Position numbers and translations under genes: made by a program
In this document: one piece after another, positions 1 to 5,157 of the stretch
How the letters are laid out: every line of letters starts with the position of its first letter
Numbering within the stretch: the first letter of the stretch is position 1
The notes under the pieces: model-generated
Told to the model about the DNA's origin: nothing
What the model saw: the letters and a program-made list of their open reading frames with translations, nothing else
Databases searched by the model: none
Source of the DNA: Bacillota bacterium
Lineage (GTDB): Bacteria; Bacillota; Clostridia; Lachnospirales; Bianqueaceae
DNA: 5,157 nucleotides
Assembly: GCA_017467985.1 (NCBI GenBank)
Contig: JAFUJY010000117.1
Location: 1-5,157 of the forward strand
Reading direction: 5' to 3'

Positions 1-232
1 ACAGTCTACAGAAGGAAATATTCATATTGACCGGGTAATTCACAAGACATTTATCAGCGTGGGCGAAAAGGGAACCCAGGCAGGTGCGGCCACCGTTGTG
101 GTAACAGCAGATGGCGCCGCCATGGTTGATGAAAATGCAAAAACCGTATACCTGACCCGCCCCTTTGTGTATATGTTAATTGACTGCGAAACGAACTTGC
201 CATTTTTCATCGGGGCTTTAATGAAGCCTTAA
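1..232 (+). CDS. Serpin family protease inhibitor, C-terminal fragment (5' end outside window)
   Basis: Reading from base 2 gives 76 codons ending in TAA at 230-232, and the product is the C-terminus of a serpin. Visible parts, numbered within the fragment: the strand before the hinge (HKTFISV, 14-20), the hinge E22-K-G-T-Q-A-G-A-A-T31, a reactive-centre loop (about 32-47) rich in Val and Ala, and the strand containing RPFVYMLID ahead of FFIGALMKP. The hinge matches the inhibitory consensus well: Gly at P15, Thr at P14, small residues at P12-P9 and Thr at P8. Counting 17 positions from E22 as in alpha-1-antitrypsin puts P1 near G38, but the loop is about five residues longer, so P1 is uncertain. 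The serpin signature is slightly off, with Thr where Asp/Asn/Gln is usual (YLTRPF). It is followed after 19 bp by a second serpin, so the two are probably co-transcribed. The truncation is only the window edge. Family assignment is firm; target protease is unknown. Confidence 0.93.
   Translation, partial: QSTEGNIHIDRVIHKTFISVGEKGTQAGAATVVVTADGAAMVDENAKTVYLTRPFVYMLIDCETNLPFFIGALMKP
179..216 (+). repeat. 38-nt near-identical serpin 3' segment, copy 1
   Basis: This segment matches 1425-1462 in the second serpin at 36 of 38 bases. Both differences are synonymous third-position changes (ACG/ACA and TTG/TTA). It encodes IDCETNLPFFIG in both genes. It reflects duplication of the serpin gene, perhaps with strong constraint on this core strand or recent conversion. 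Confidence 0.85.
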
Positions 233-236
233 TCCA

Positions 237-243
237 AAGGAGG
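237..243 (+). promoter_or_regulatory. Strong ribosome binding site for the second serpin
   Basis: AAGGAGG lies 8 nt before the ATG at 252 and just after the stop of the first serpin (230-232). It is a near-perfect anti-Shine-Dalgarno match and fixes the start of the second serpin. There is no room for a separate promoter in the 19 bp gap. Confidence 0.9.
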
Positions 244-251
244 GGACGGAC

Positions 252-1481
252 ATGAGAAAGATCTTTTGTATTTTGCTGGCAGGGCTGTTGTTGTTTTCGG
301 GATGCACCCCGATAAATCAGGGGACGGATCTCATGGCGACAGTGCAGGCCAAGGATGTGGAAAAGGTGACGGACCTCACAAAGGAAGCCGCAGCTGTGAC
401 AGATTTCGGTGTGCGGCTGTTTCAGCAGAGCCTGGAGGACGAGAAGAATATTTTAATCTCTCCCCTGTCTGTGATGAGTGGGCTGACCATGATGGGCAAT
501 GGTGCCAGCGGGGAAACTCTGTCCCAATTGGAGACAGTTTTGGGCCTGCCAGTGACAGACCTGACAAAGTATCTTCACAGTTATGTGTCCCAACTGCCAT
601 CGGCTGAAAACTATCGGCTGAGTCTGGCCAATTCCATCTGGTTCACAGACAGCAAGTTGTTTACCGCCAATCCGGATTTTCTGCAGACCAATGCGGACTA
701 TTTTGGTGCTGACATGTACCAGCTGCCCTTTAGTCGGAATGCAGTACGTGCCATGAACAACTGGGTGGATGAAAAGACAGATGGCATGATCCCGGAAATT
801 ATCAAAGAAATCCCTGATAATGCGCTGATGTATTTGATCAATGCGCTGGCATTTGAGGCCAAATGGGAGAACGAGTACGAACGCAGTGATGTGGACAAAG
901 GAACATTTACCCTGGAGGATGGCACCACCAAGAAAATGGACTTTATGTATTCGGAGGAGCATAAATATCTGGAAGATGAAAATGCGGTGGGCGTGATCAA
1001 ATATTATAAGGAAAATAAATATGCTTTTGCGGCGCTGCTGCCCAATGAAGGCGTGACTGTGGCAGAGTATGCAGCCACCCTCACCGGCGATCATCTGTAT
1101 GAAATGCTGGCAAATCCGGCCCGGGAATCCGTAAAAACGGCGATTCCCAAGTTTGAGGCGGATTACAGCGGGCGTATGGAGGATGTGCTGAAAAATATGG
1201 GGCTGACAGATGCCTTTGATCCGAGGCTGGCGGATTTTTCCCAGCTGGGATCCTTTGAGGGCGGCAATATTTATGTTGAGGAAATGCTGCATAAAACCTA
1301 TATTTCTGTGGATGAAAAGGGGACGAAAGCCACCGCACTTTTTGCGGGGCTGTTCTCGGGTGGAAGTGAAGGACCAATCGAATATAAATATGTTTATTTG
1401 GACCGTCCGTTTATTTACATGCTGATTGACTGCGAAACAAACTTACCATTTTTCATCGGGGCCTTCATGGATCCGAAGTAA
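252..1481 (+). CDS. Lipoprotein serpin (serine/cysteine protease inhibitor)
   Basis: This 409-residue protein has the full serpin layout. Residues 1-18 form a lipoprotein signal (basic MRK, hydrophobic core, lipobox FSGC with Cys18), so lipid anchoring to the outer membrane face is predicted. The serpin domain runs from about 50 to 408: ISPLSVMSGL (69-78) with the NGASGET helix, NSIWF (127-131), NNWVDEKTDG (169-178), LINALAFEAKW (195-205), the KFEADYS strand (300-306), the hinge from E355, and the signature YLDRPFIYML (382-391) before FFIG. Length is normal for a serpin. The hinge is E-K-G-T-K-A-T-A-L-F (355-364), so P9 and P8 are bulky Leu and Phe rather than small residue and Thr. The loop is about four residues longer than in alpha-1-antitrypsin, with P1 somewhere near 367-373 (L-F-S-G-G-S-E). 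Inhibitory activity is therefore likely but not certain. It acts by being cleaved and trapping the protease. Bacterial serpins from gut commensals are known to inhibit host elastase-like enzymes; applying that here is inference. It is second in a tandem pair and is followed by a terminator. Confidence 0.96.
   Translation: MRKIFCILLAGLLLFSGCTPINQGTDLMATVQAKDVEKVTDLTKEAAAVTDFGVRLFQQSLEDEKNILISPLSVMSGLTMMGNGASGETLSQLETVLGLPVTDLTKYLHSYVSQLPSAENYRLSLANSIWFTDSKLFTANPDFLQTNADYFGADMYQLPFSRNAVRAMNNWVDEKTDGMIPEIIKEIPDNALMYLINALAFEAKWENEYERSDVDKGTFTLEDGTTKKMDFMYSEEHKYLEDENAVGVIKYYKENKYAFAALLPNEGVTVAEYAATLTGDHLYEMLANPARESVKTAIPKFEADYSGRMEDVLKNMGLTDAFDPRLADFSQLGSFEGGNIYVEEMLHKTYISVDEKGTKATALFAGLFSGGSEGPIEYKYVYLDRPFIYMLIDCETNLPFFIGAFMDPK
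1425..1462 (+). repeat. 38-nt near-identical serpin 3' segment, copy 2
   Basis: Counterpart of 179-216, with 36 of 38 bases the same and only synonymous differences. The flanking sequence, including the reactive-centre loop about 100 bases upstream, is far less similar between the two genes. Confidence 0.85.
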
Positions 1482-1488
1482 AAATAGC

Positions 1489-1522
1489 AAAGCCCTCTTA
1501 GCATACAAGAGGGCTTTTCGTT
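1489..1522. terminator. Rho-independent terminator, probably bidirectional
   Basis: An 11-bp perfect stem, 1489-1499 pairing with 1507-1517 (AAAGCCCTCTT / AAGAGGGCTTT), encloses a 7-nt loop. On the + strand it is followed by TTTTCGTT and ends the serpin operon 7 bases after its stop. On the - strand the stem starts 3 bases after the GtrA-family stop codon (1521-1523) and is followed by TGCTATTTTTA, also a usable U-rich run. One hairpin therefore serves two converging operons. Confidence 0.92.
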
Positions 1523-1931
1523 ATTGAGCTTGGTTTAATGTATCCTCCTGTCCGCGGTACACCACGAACTTGCAGAAGAGGAATTCCAGAATAAAGTTGG
1601 CGATCATTGTAGCGGCCAAAATCAGGAAATCGTTGACGCCGACGCCTTCTGCTAGGTGTCCCAGCCAAGTGGACAGGGGTGTAAACACCAAATAAAATCC
1701 GAAGATTTTGGCCATGGCCACGGGCACATTGGCGGCAGACTTAAAAGTATAGCGGCGATTGAGGGTAAAGTTCCAAAGGATGGACAGTACCAGAGAAATC
1801 AGGTAGGGGATCCAGTAGTCCTTGACGAAAATCTCCAGGATGGCAAAGCTGCCCACCTGAATGATACCGGCGGAGATAGAGAAAAGGGTGAATTTCAGTG
1901 CCTGTAAAAGGGATTTTTTGTTGTCGTTCAT
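1521..1931 (-). CDS. GtrA-family small integral membrane protein
   Basis: This 136-residue protein has four predicted membrane segments (about 11-34, 40-55, 72-92 and 101-122). It carries the GtrA-like signature WNFTLNRRYTF (53-63) after the second segment, plus a closing E-F-L-F-C-K-F-V-V-Y (116-125). Length and pattern are typical of the family. Characterised members are proposed to flip or help transfer lipid-linked sugars such as undecaprenyl-phosphate glucose for cell-envelope glycosylation; the substrate here cannot be told from sequence. The start at 1931 is supported by AAGGAG (complement of 1941-1946) 9 nt upstream. That site lies within the last codons of the thioredoxin-like gene, whose stop is only 4 bp away, so translational coupling is likely. 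It is the last gene of a ccdA-thioredoxin operon. No glycosyltransferase gene, the usual partner, is next to it in this window. Confidence 0.9.
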   Translation of the reverse strand: MNDNKKSLLQALKFTLFSISAGIIQVGSFAILEIFVKDYWIPYLISLVLSILWNFTLNRRYTFKSAANVPVAMAKIFGFYLVFTPLSTWLGHLAEGVGVNDFLILAATMIANFILEFLFCKFVVYRGQEDTLNQAQ

Positions 1932-1935
1932 GGCT

Positions 1936-2538
1936 TTATTCTCCTTCGTTTGGTGTGTAGATCATATCAATTCCCCGCTGCAGAGTGCTGGCATCCAACA
2001 TACCCATGCCGTAAGCAATCAGATTGCCATCGGCATCGATGAAAAATGTCATGGGCAGGGAAGAAATACCGTAGGTGATGGCGGCGCTGTAGCTGGTGTC
2101 ATAGTAAACGGGGAAGGTGTAGCCCTGGGAGTCAATGTAGCTCTTGGCAGTTTCCACCGTTTCCTGGCTGCCGTCGGTGTTATTTACAATCATAAAATGA
2201 ATGTCGTCGCCGTATTCTTTATAAGCCTCTTCAAAATCGGGCATTTCGTTTTTACAGGGAGGGCACCAGCTGGCCCAGAAATTCAAAACCACAGGTTTGC
2301 CGATCATGTCGCTGAGTTTGACCATGTTGCCGTCGTAATCATACACGAAAAAATCCGGTGCGGGGGACAGTTCTGACGAGGATTCCTCCGGGGACGGGGA
2401 CGAATCAGGGACGGAGCTGGTCTCCACCAATCCGCCCGGCTTGTATTTTTCACCCAAATCCTGGTACATCCGGGACGCACCTACAATGATGATGACCAGC
2501 AGGGCCGCCAGTAAAATCCAAAAAATTGCTTTTTTCAT
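1936..2538 (-). CDS. TlpA/ResA-like membrane-anchored thiol-disulfide oxidoreductase
   Basis: This 200-residue protein has an N-terminal membrane anchor (about 4-20, after MKK) with no lipobox or clear cleavage site. A Ser/Pro/Glu-rich linker (about 38-62) leads into a thioredoxin fold (about 60-195). The active site is W91-C-P-P-C95 within NFWASWCPPC. The cis-proline is P162 in SSLP, followed by TFFIDADG, the usual strand and turn. CPPC and the extracytoplasmic anchor are typical of TlpA/ResA/StoA-type reductases that keep exported cysteines or apocytochrome haem sites reduced. Reducing power would come from the CcdA encoded just upstream. The start at 2538 is supported by AAGGAGG (complement of 2545-2551) 6 nt before the ATG, overlapping the ccdA stop (2550-2552). 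Which exported protein it acts on is unknown, and no cytochrome c gene is visible. The family is firm; assignment to ResA, StoA or TlpA is not. Confidence 0.94.
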   Translation of the reverse strand: MKKAIFWILLAALLVIIIVGASRMYQDLGEKYKPGGLVETSSVPDSSPSPEESSSELSPAPDFFVYDYDGNMVKLSDMIGKPVVLNFWASWCPPCKNEMPDFEEAYKEYGDDIHFMIVNNTDGSQETVETAKSYIDSQGYTFPVYYDTSYSAAITYGISSLPMTFFIDADGNLIAYGMGMLDASTLQRGIDMIYTPNEGE

Positions 2539-2549
2539 ACACAGCCTCC

Positions 2550-3212
2550 TTAAGCTAACAAGGCCAGCAGTCGTCCCAGCAGACCGGTCATCATGGCCAG
2601 ACCCACCACAATCAGCAGAACGCCGCAGACCACATCAATCACCTGATAATGTCGTTTAATAAACTGAAAGGCGCCTTTCAACTGGTCGATGAGCAGGGCA
2701 CTGATGACAAAGGGGATGCCCAGTCCCAGCGAGTAGCATAACAGCATGACCACACCGATCCAAGTCTGTCCTTGCTGGGAAGCCAGCATCAGGGCGGAGC
2801 CTAAAAATGCACCCACACAGGGGGTCCATCCCAAGGAAAAGACAAAGCCAAAGATCATGGCAGAGAAAAAACCTAAGGGTTTGCTGCCCATGGAATGTCT
2901 CATGCCACGGATCAGATTCAGCTTAAAGATACCCAGAAAATTCCATCCAAAGAAAACCACCACCAGACCGGTAACGATGTTTACAATGGTCTGGTGTTTG
3001 TTCAACAAACCACCCACAGAACCGGCTAATGCGCCCATCAGGACAAAAACAAGGGTAAATCCCAGTACAAATCCCAGTGCGTTTTTTAATGTTTTCAGGG
3101 GAGTGTGCTGCTGACCGCCGGCAAAATAGGAAACATAAATGGGCAGCATGGGCAGCAGACAGGGCGAGATAAAGGTAATAATGCCCTCCAAAAACGAGAT
3201 AAAATACTGCAT
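2550..3212 (-). CDS. ccdA: CcdA/DsbD-type cytochrome c biogenesis transmembrane protein
   Basis: This 220-residue polytopic protein has about six membrane helices, the usual CcdA size. The two redox cysteines sit in family motifs: C18 in FISPCLLPMLPIYVSY (helix 1) and C132 in SLGWTPCVGAFLGS (helix 4). Two other cysteines (C159, C196) lie in later helices. CcdA takes electrons from cytoplasmic thioredoxin through this cysteine pair and hands them to an extracytoplasmic thioredoxin-like protein. The next gene, 11 bp downstream, encodes just such a partner. The start at 3212 has AAAGGA (complement of 3220-3225) 7 nt upstream. As first gene of the operon it has a promoter candidate at 3246-3274. 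The symbol is used in the family sense. Confidence 0.95.
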   Translation of the reverse strand: MQYFISFLEGIITFISPCLLPMLPIYVSYFAGGQQHTPLKTLKNALGFVLGFTLVFVLMGALAGSVGGLLNKHQTIVNIVTGLVVVFFGWNFLGIFKLNLIRGMRHSMGSKPLGFFSAMIFGFVFSLGWTPCVGAFLGSALMLASQQGQTWIGVVMLLCYSLGLGIPFVISALLIDQLKGAFQFIKRHYQVIDVVCGVLLIVVGLAMMTGLLGRLLALLA

Positions 3213-3245
3213 GAATAAATCCTTTCTGAATGAAGAATATACTAT

Positions 3246-3274
3246 ATTGTAACATAGAGAAAAGATTTGTGCAA
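3246..3274 (-). promoter_or_regulatory. Candidate sigma-A promoter for the ccdA operon
   Basis: Read on the - strand, TTGCAC (complement of 3269-3274) and TACAAT (complement of 3246-3251) are separated by exactly 17 bp. The -10 matches TATAAT at 5 of 6 and the -35 matches TTGACA at 3 of 6. Transcription would start near 3239, giving a leader of about 27 nt before the ccdA ATG. The -10 and spacing are good; the -35 is weak. Confidence 0.5.
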
Positions 3275-3275
3275 T
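3247..3275 (+). promoter_or_regulatory. Weak candidate promoter for the serine hydrolase
   Basis: TTGTAA (3247-3252) and TGCAAT (3270-3275) are 17 bp apart, each matching consensus at 4 of 6. The predicted start near 3282 gives a leader of about 23 nt before the ATG at 3305. It lies almost exactly on top of the ccdA promoter candidate on the other strand. It is the best + strand pair I see in the gap but is weak. Confidence 0.25.
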
Positions 3276-3290
3276 TGATAAATCATGGGC

Positions 3291-3296
3291 GAGGAG
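3291..3296 (+). promoter_or_regulatory. Ribosome binding site deciding the hydrolase start
   Basis: GAGGAG lies 8 nt before the ATG at 3305. The in-frame ATG at 3230 has no comparable purine-rich site and would sit inside the promoter region, so 3305 is preferred. Confidence 0.8.
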
Positions 3297-3304
3297 AGTT
3301 TTTG

Positions 3305-5017
3305 ATGGATTTCAGGGTGCAAAAACGAACAGCGCAGCTGTTATATCATCTGTTAACGCAGCAAAATGAGGAGGCAGCCCAGATTCCCTTTACGCCGGCC
3401 AAGCGGGTGTGGAGCGGGGATTTTCAGGAAAGTTCCCCGTTGGCGCGGGCATCGGCCCGGTCCCAAGGGGTGAGCAACGGGTATTTGCAGCGCTTTTTCC
3501 GAGAAATGTCCCCTTTGCACCCCCATTCAGTGCTGGTACTGCGGCATGGATATGTGATTGGGGAAATGGATTATCCGCCTTTCAGTGCCAAAGAGTGGCA
3601 TGTGACCCACTCCCTGTGTAAAAGCCTGACAGCCATGGCCATTGGCCTGCTGATAGATGAAGAAAAGCTAAGTCTGACAGATAAAATTGCAGATTTTTTC
3701 CCGGAGTACACTCCTTCACGACGGGTAGCCGGCATCACGGTATATCAGCTCCTCACCATGACCAGCGGTGTGGTGTATAATGAAGCGGCCTCCATCACGG
3801 AGGAAAACTGGGTCAAAGGTTTTTTGGAATCGTCGGTGCGGGGCGAGGGCTTTCAGTATAACAGTATGAACACATACATGCTGGCAGTGATCGCATGCCG
3901 GGTAAGCGGGCAGAGTCTCAGCGATTTTTTGCGGGAGAAATTGCTGGAGCCCATGGGAATCCGGCGATTTTACTGGGAATGCTGCCCGCTGGGAATTGAA
4001 AAAGGCGGCTGGGGTCTATATATGCTGCCGGAGGATATGGCCAAGCTGGGACAGCTGTTATTGCAAAAGGGCTGTTGGGAAGGACAGCAACGGATTTCAA
4101 AAGAGTGGGTGGAGCAGGCTACTTCTAAACAGGTGGAGACGCCTGAAGAGTCATCGTCCTACGGATACGGATTTCAGATATGGATGGGCCCTGATGCAGG
4201 ATCCTACCAGTTCAGCGGAATGCTGGGACAAAATGTGATGGTATTTCCCAGGACGGACATGGTGGTGGTAAATACAGCGGGGAATATGGCTCTGGAGGCG
4301 AGAAATGCACTGGCAGCGGTGATTGAAAAGTATTTTGGGGACGGATTTGAACCGGGGACGGAGCTGGATGAGGGGGCGGAGTTCCTGGTGCCTCGGGGAA
4401 TCATTCATCGGCGTCGCCGAGAGGTCCGTCCCCCCAAAGGGACACTTCTGAACACGGACCTGGTAACGGGACTGGGACTTTTGTGTGGCCGCAGCTTTGT
4501 GGCCGATGGCAGCGGCACCGCCATACTGCCGGTTTTCATGCAGGCGGTACAGAATAATTTCTCAAAAGGAATCAGCCGCATTTCCTTCTGCCAGCAAGAT
4601 GATATGTTTTGTGGAATGTTCCGGTGCGGTGATGAAGAAATCACTTTACAGATTGGTTTGGGGCAGGCACGCAAACAAAAAATTCGCCTGCGGGGCGAAT
4701 ATTACCAGCTGGCAGTGCAGGGGGAATTTACCCAAAACGAAGACCATGTGCTGGTATTTAAGCTGCGCATCTGTTTTTTGGAGTATTCCAATGAGCGAAT
4801 TATCAAAATTTATCCCCAGCCAGGAGGGATTTATACCAGCTGGCTGGAGGTGCCGGGACCGGAAATGATCGTGGATGCATTAGATGTGGTTTCCGGGACG
4901 GCGGGCAGCTTGATGAGCAGCTTGCTCAGCCGGGTGGATCCGGGGTTTTTTGTATATCGGCTGCAAAAGACCATGGAACGCAAAATGTTTTATCGGCTGG
5001 AATCACCATTGGGATGA
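3305..5017 (+). CDS. Serine hydrolase, class C beta-lactamase-like family, with unrecognised C-terminal extension
   Basis: From the ATG at 3305 the product has 570 residues. There is no signal peptide or membrane segment, so it is probably cytoplasmic. The N-terminal catalytic region (about 55-340) resembles the beta-lactamase/DD-peptidase/esterase family (COG1680 type). The nucleophile motif is S103-L-C-K106, followed by LTAMAIGLLID and LSLTDKIADFFPEY. YQLLTMTSG (147-155) is typical. The second motif is Y185-N-S187, with Ser in place of the usual Asn of YxN. The third region is FSGMLGQ (303-309), then VFPRTDMVVV; the His or Lys of the classical HTG/KTG is Phe here. These variants point to an esterase or amide hydrolase rather than a true beta-lactamase, but the substrate cannot be named. 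Residues after about 345 form a region of roughly 225 residues, apparently strand-rich at the end, that I do not recognise; single-domain relatives are usually 300-400 residues. The gene is divergent from ccdA and convergent with an AraC-type regulator, which it overlaps by 15 bp. Confidence 0.88.
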   Translation: MDFRVQKRTAQLLYHLLTQQNEEAAQIPFTPAKRVWSGDFQESSPLARASARSQGVSNGYLQRFFREMSPLHPHSVLVLRHGYVIGEMDYPPFSAKEWHVTHSLCKSLTAMAIGLLIDEEKLSLTDKIADFFPEYTPSRRVAGITVYQLLTMTSGVVYNEAASITEENWVKGFLESSVRGEGFQYNSMNTYMLAVIACRVSGQSLSDFLREKLLEPMGIRRFYWECCPLGIEKGGWGLYMLPEDMAKLGQLLLQKGCWEGQQRISKEWVEQATSKQVETPEESSSYGYGFQIWMGPDAGSYQFSGMLGQNVMVFPRTDMVVVNTAGNMALEARNALAAVIEKYFGDGFEPGTELDEGAEFLVPRGIIHRRRREVRPPKGTLLNTDLVTGLGLLCGRSFVADGSGTAILPVFMQAVQNNFSKGISRISFCQQDDMFCGMFRCGDEEITLQIGLGQARKQKIRLRGEYYQLAVQGEFTQNEDHVLVFKLRICFLEYSNERIIKIYPQPGGIYTSWLEVPGPEMIVDALDVVSGTAGSLMSSLLSRVDPGFFVYRLQKTMERKMFYRLESPLG

Positions 5018-5157
5018 ATAGTTGCTGCGATATTTCTGGGGAGAGAGTCCGAGGTTTCGCTTAAAGAAGGCAGACAAATAATATTCATCACAAAATTGAT
5101 ATTCCGATGCCAGCTGCTGTAATGTTTTTGAAGTGGAGATAAGTTCTTGAGCCAAGC
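5003..5157 (-). CDS. AraC-family transcriptional regulator, C-terminal fragment (start outside window)
   Basis: Reading the - strand from the window edge gives 50 codons ending in TGA (complement of 5003-5005). The product is the second helix-turn-helix of an AraC/XylS DNA-binding domain. It contains TLQQLASEYQFCDEYYLSAF, then FKRNLGLSPQKYRSNYS, matching the family pattern of IA..GF.d..YFsr.FKk..G.sP..YR. The Gly of the usual GF is Gln and the Phe of YF is Leu, both mild variations. The last codons overlap the end of the serine hydrolase gene by 15 bp, tail to tail. The sensor domain is outside the window, so the signal and targets are unknown. It may or may not control its neighbours. Confidence 0.9.
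   Translation of the reverse strand, partial: LAQELISTSKTLQQLASEYQFCDEYYLSAFFKRNLGLSPQKYRSNYSSQW

Noticed and set aside
453..1292. Long antisense reading frame of 279 codons on the - strand across the second serpin
   Set aside because: It is opposite a clear serpin, has no ribosome site and has a His/Ile/Gln-rich composition typical of the complement of coding DNA. No family motif is seen.
1861..2376. 171-codon + strand frame opposite the thioredoxin-like gene
   Set aside because: The opposite strand encodes a clear CPPC thioredoxin with ribosome site and operon context; this frame has no motif or start signal.
252..3212. Idea that the serpins are disulfide-bonded clients of the CcdA/thioredoxin pair
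   Set aside because: Beyond the signal-peptide Cys6 and the lipidated Cys18, the serpin has only one cysteine (C394), buried in a core strand, so no intramolecular disulfide is possible.
3242..3257. Inverted repeat CTAT-8-ATAG in the divergent gap as an operator
   Set aside because: A four-base arm in an A/T-rich promoter is expected by chance and does not extend.
3230..3304. Upstream in-frame ATG adding 25 residues to the hydrolase
   Set aside because: It has no ribosome site, lies over the promoter candidates, and the ATG at 3305 has GAGGAG at the right distance.

Overview
The window looks like chromosomal DNA from a Gram-positive, Clostridia-like bacterium, possibly a gut Oscillospiraceae/Lachnospiraceae-type Firmicute. 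This is inferred from strong AAGGAGG-type ribosome sites with 6-9 nt spacers, a Gram-positive style lipoprotein signal, a short CcdA plus membrane-anchored TlpA/ResA pair, and roughly balanced base composition. No RNA gene, CRISPR array, insertion sequence or phage gene is visible.

Layout, left to right. (1) Bases 1-1481 (+) hold two tandem serpin (serine protease inhibitor) genes 19 bp apart. The first is cut by the window edge, so only its last 76 codons are present. The second is complete and carries a lipobox, so it is predicted to be tethered to the outer face of the membrane. (2) A perfect hairpin at 1489-1517 ends this operon and probably also ends the operon arriving from the right. 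(3) Bases 1521-3212 (-) hold a tightly packed three-gene operon, read ccdA, then a TlpA/ResA-like thioredoxin, then a GtrA-family membrane protein. Gaps are 11 and 4 bp, and each downstream ribosome site overlaps the end of the preceding gene. (4) A 92 bp divergent intergenic region (3213-3304) has a plausible promoter for ccdA, with a weaker + strand candidate superimposed on it. (5) Bases 3305-5017 (+) encode a 570-residue serine hydrolase of the class C beta-lactamase-like family, with a C-terminal region of about 230 residues that I do not recognise. (6) Bases 5003-5157 (-) are the last 50 codons of an AraC-family regulator, running tail-to-tail into the hydrolase with a 15 bp overlap.

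Working together: CcdA would pass electrons from cytoplasmic thioredoxin across the membrane to the surface thioredoxin-fold protein. GtrA-family proteins are usually linked to lipid-linked sugar handling, so its place here is unexplained. The serpins would protect the cell surface from host or neighbour proteases. The most interesting features are the tandem serpins with near-identical C-termini but very different reactive-centre loops, the unrecognised C-terminal region of the hydrolase, and a recurrent GGGGACGG octamer with strong strand bias. I found no convincing evidence of a wholly new multi-gene system.
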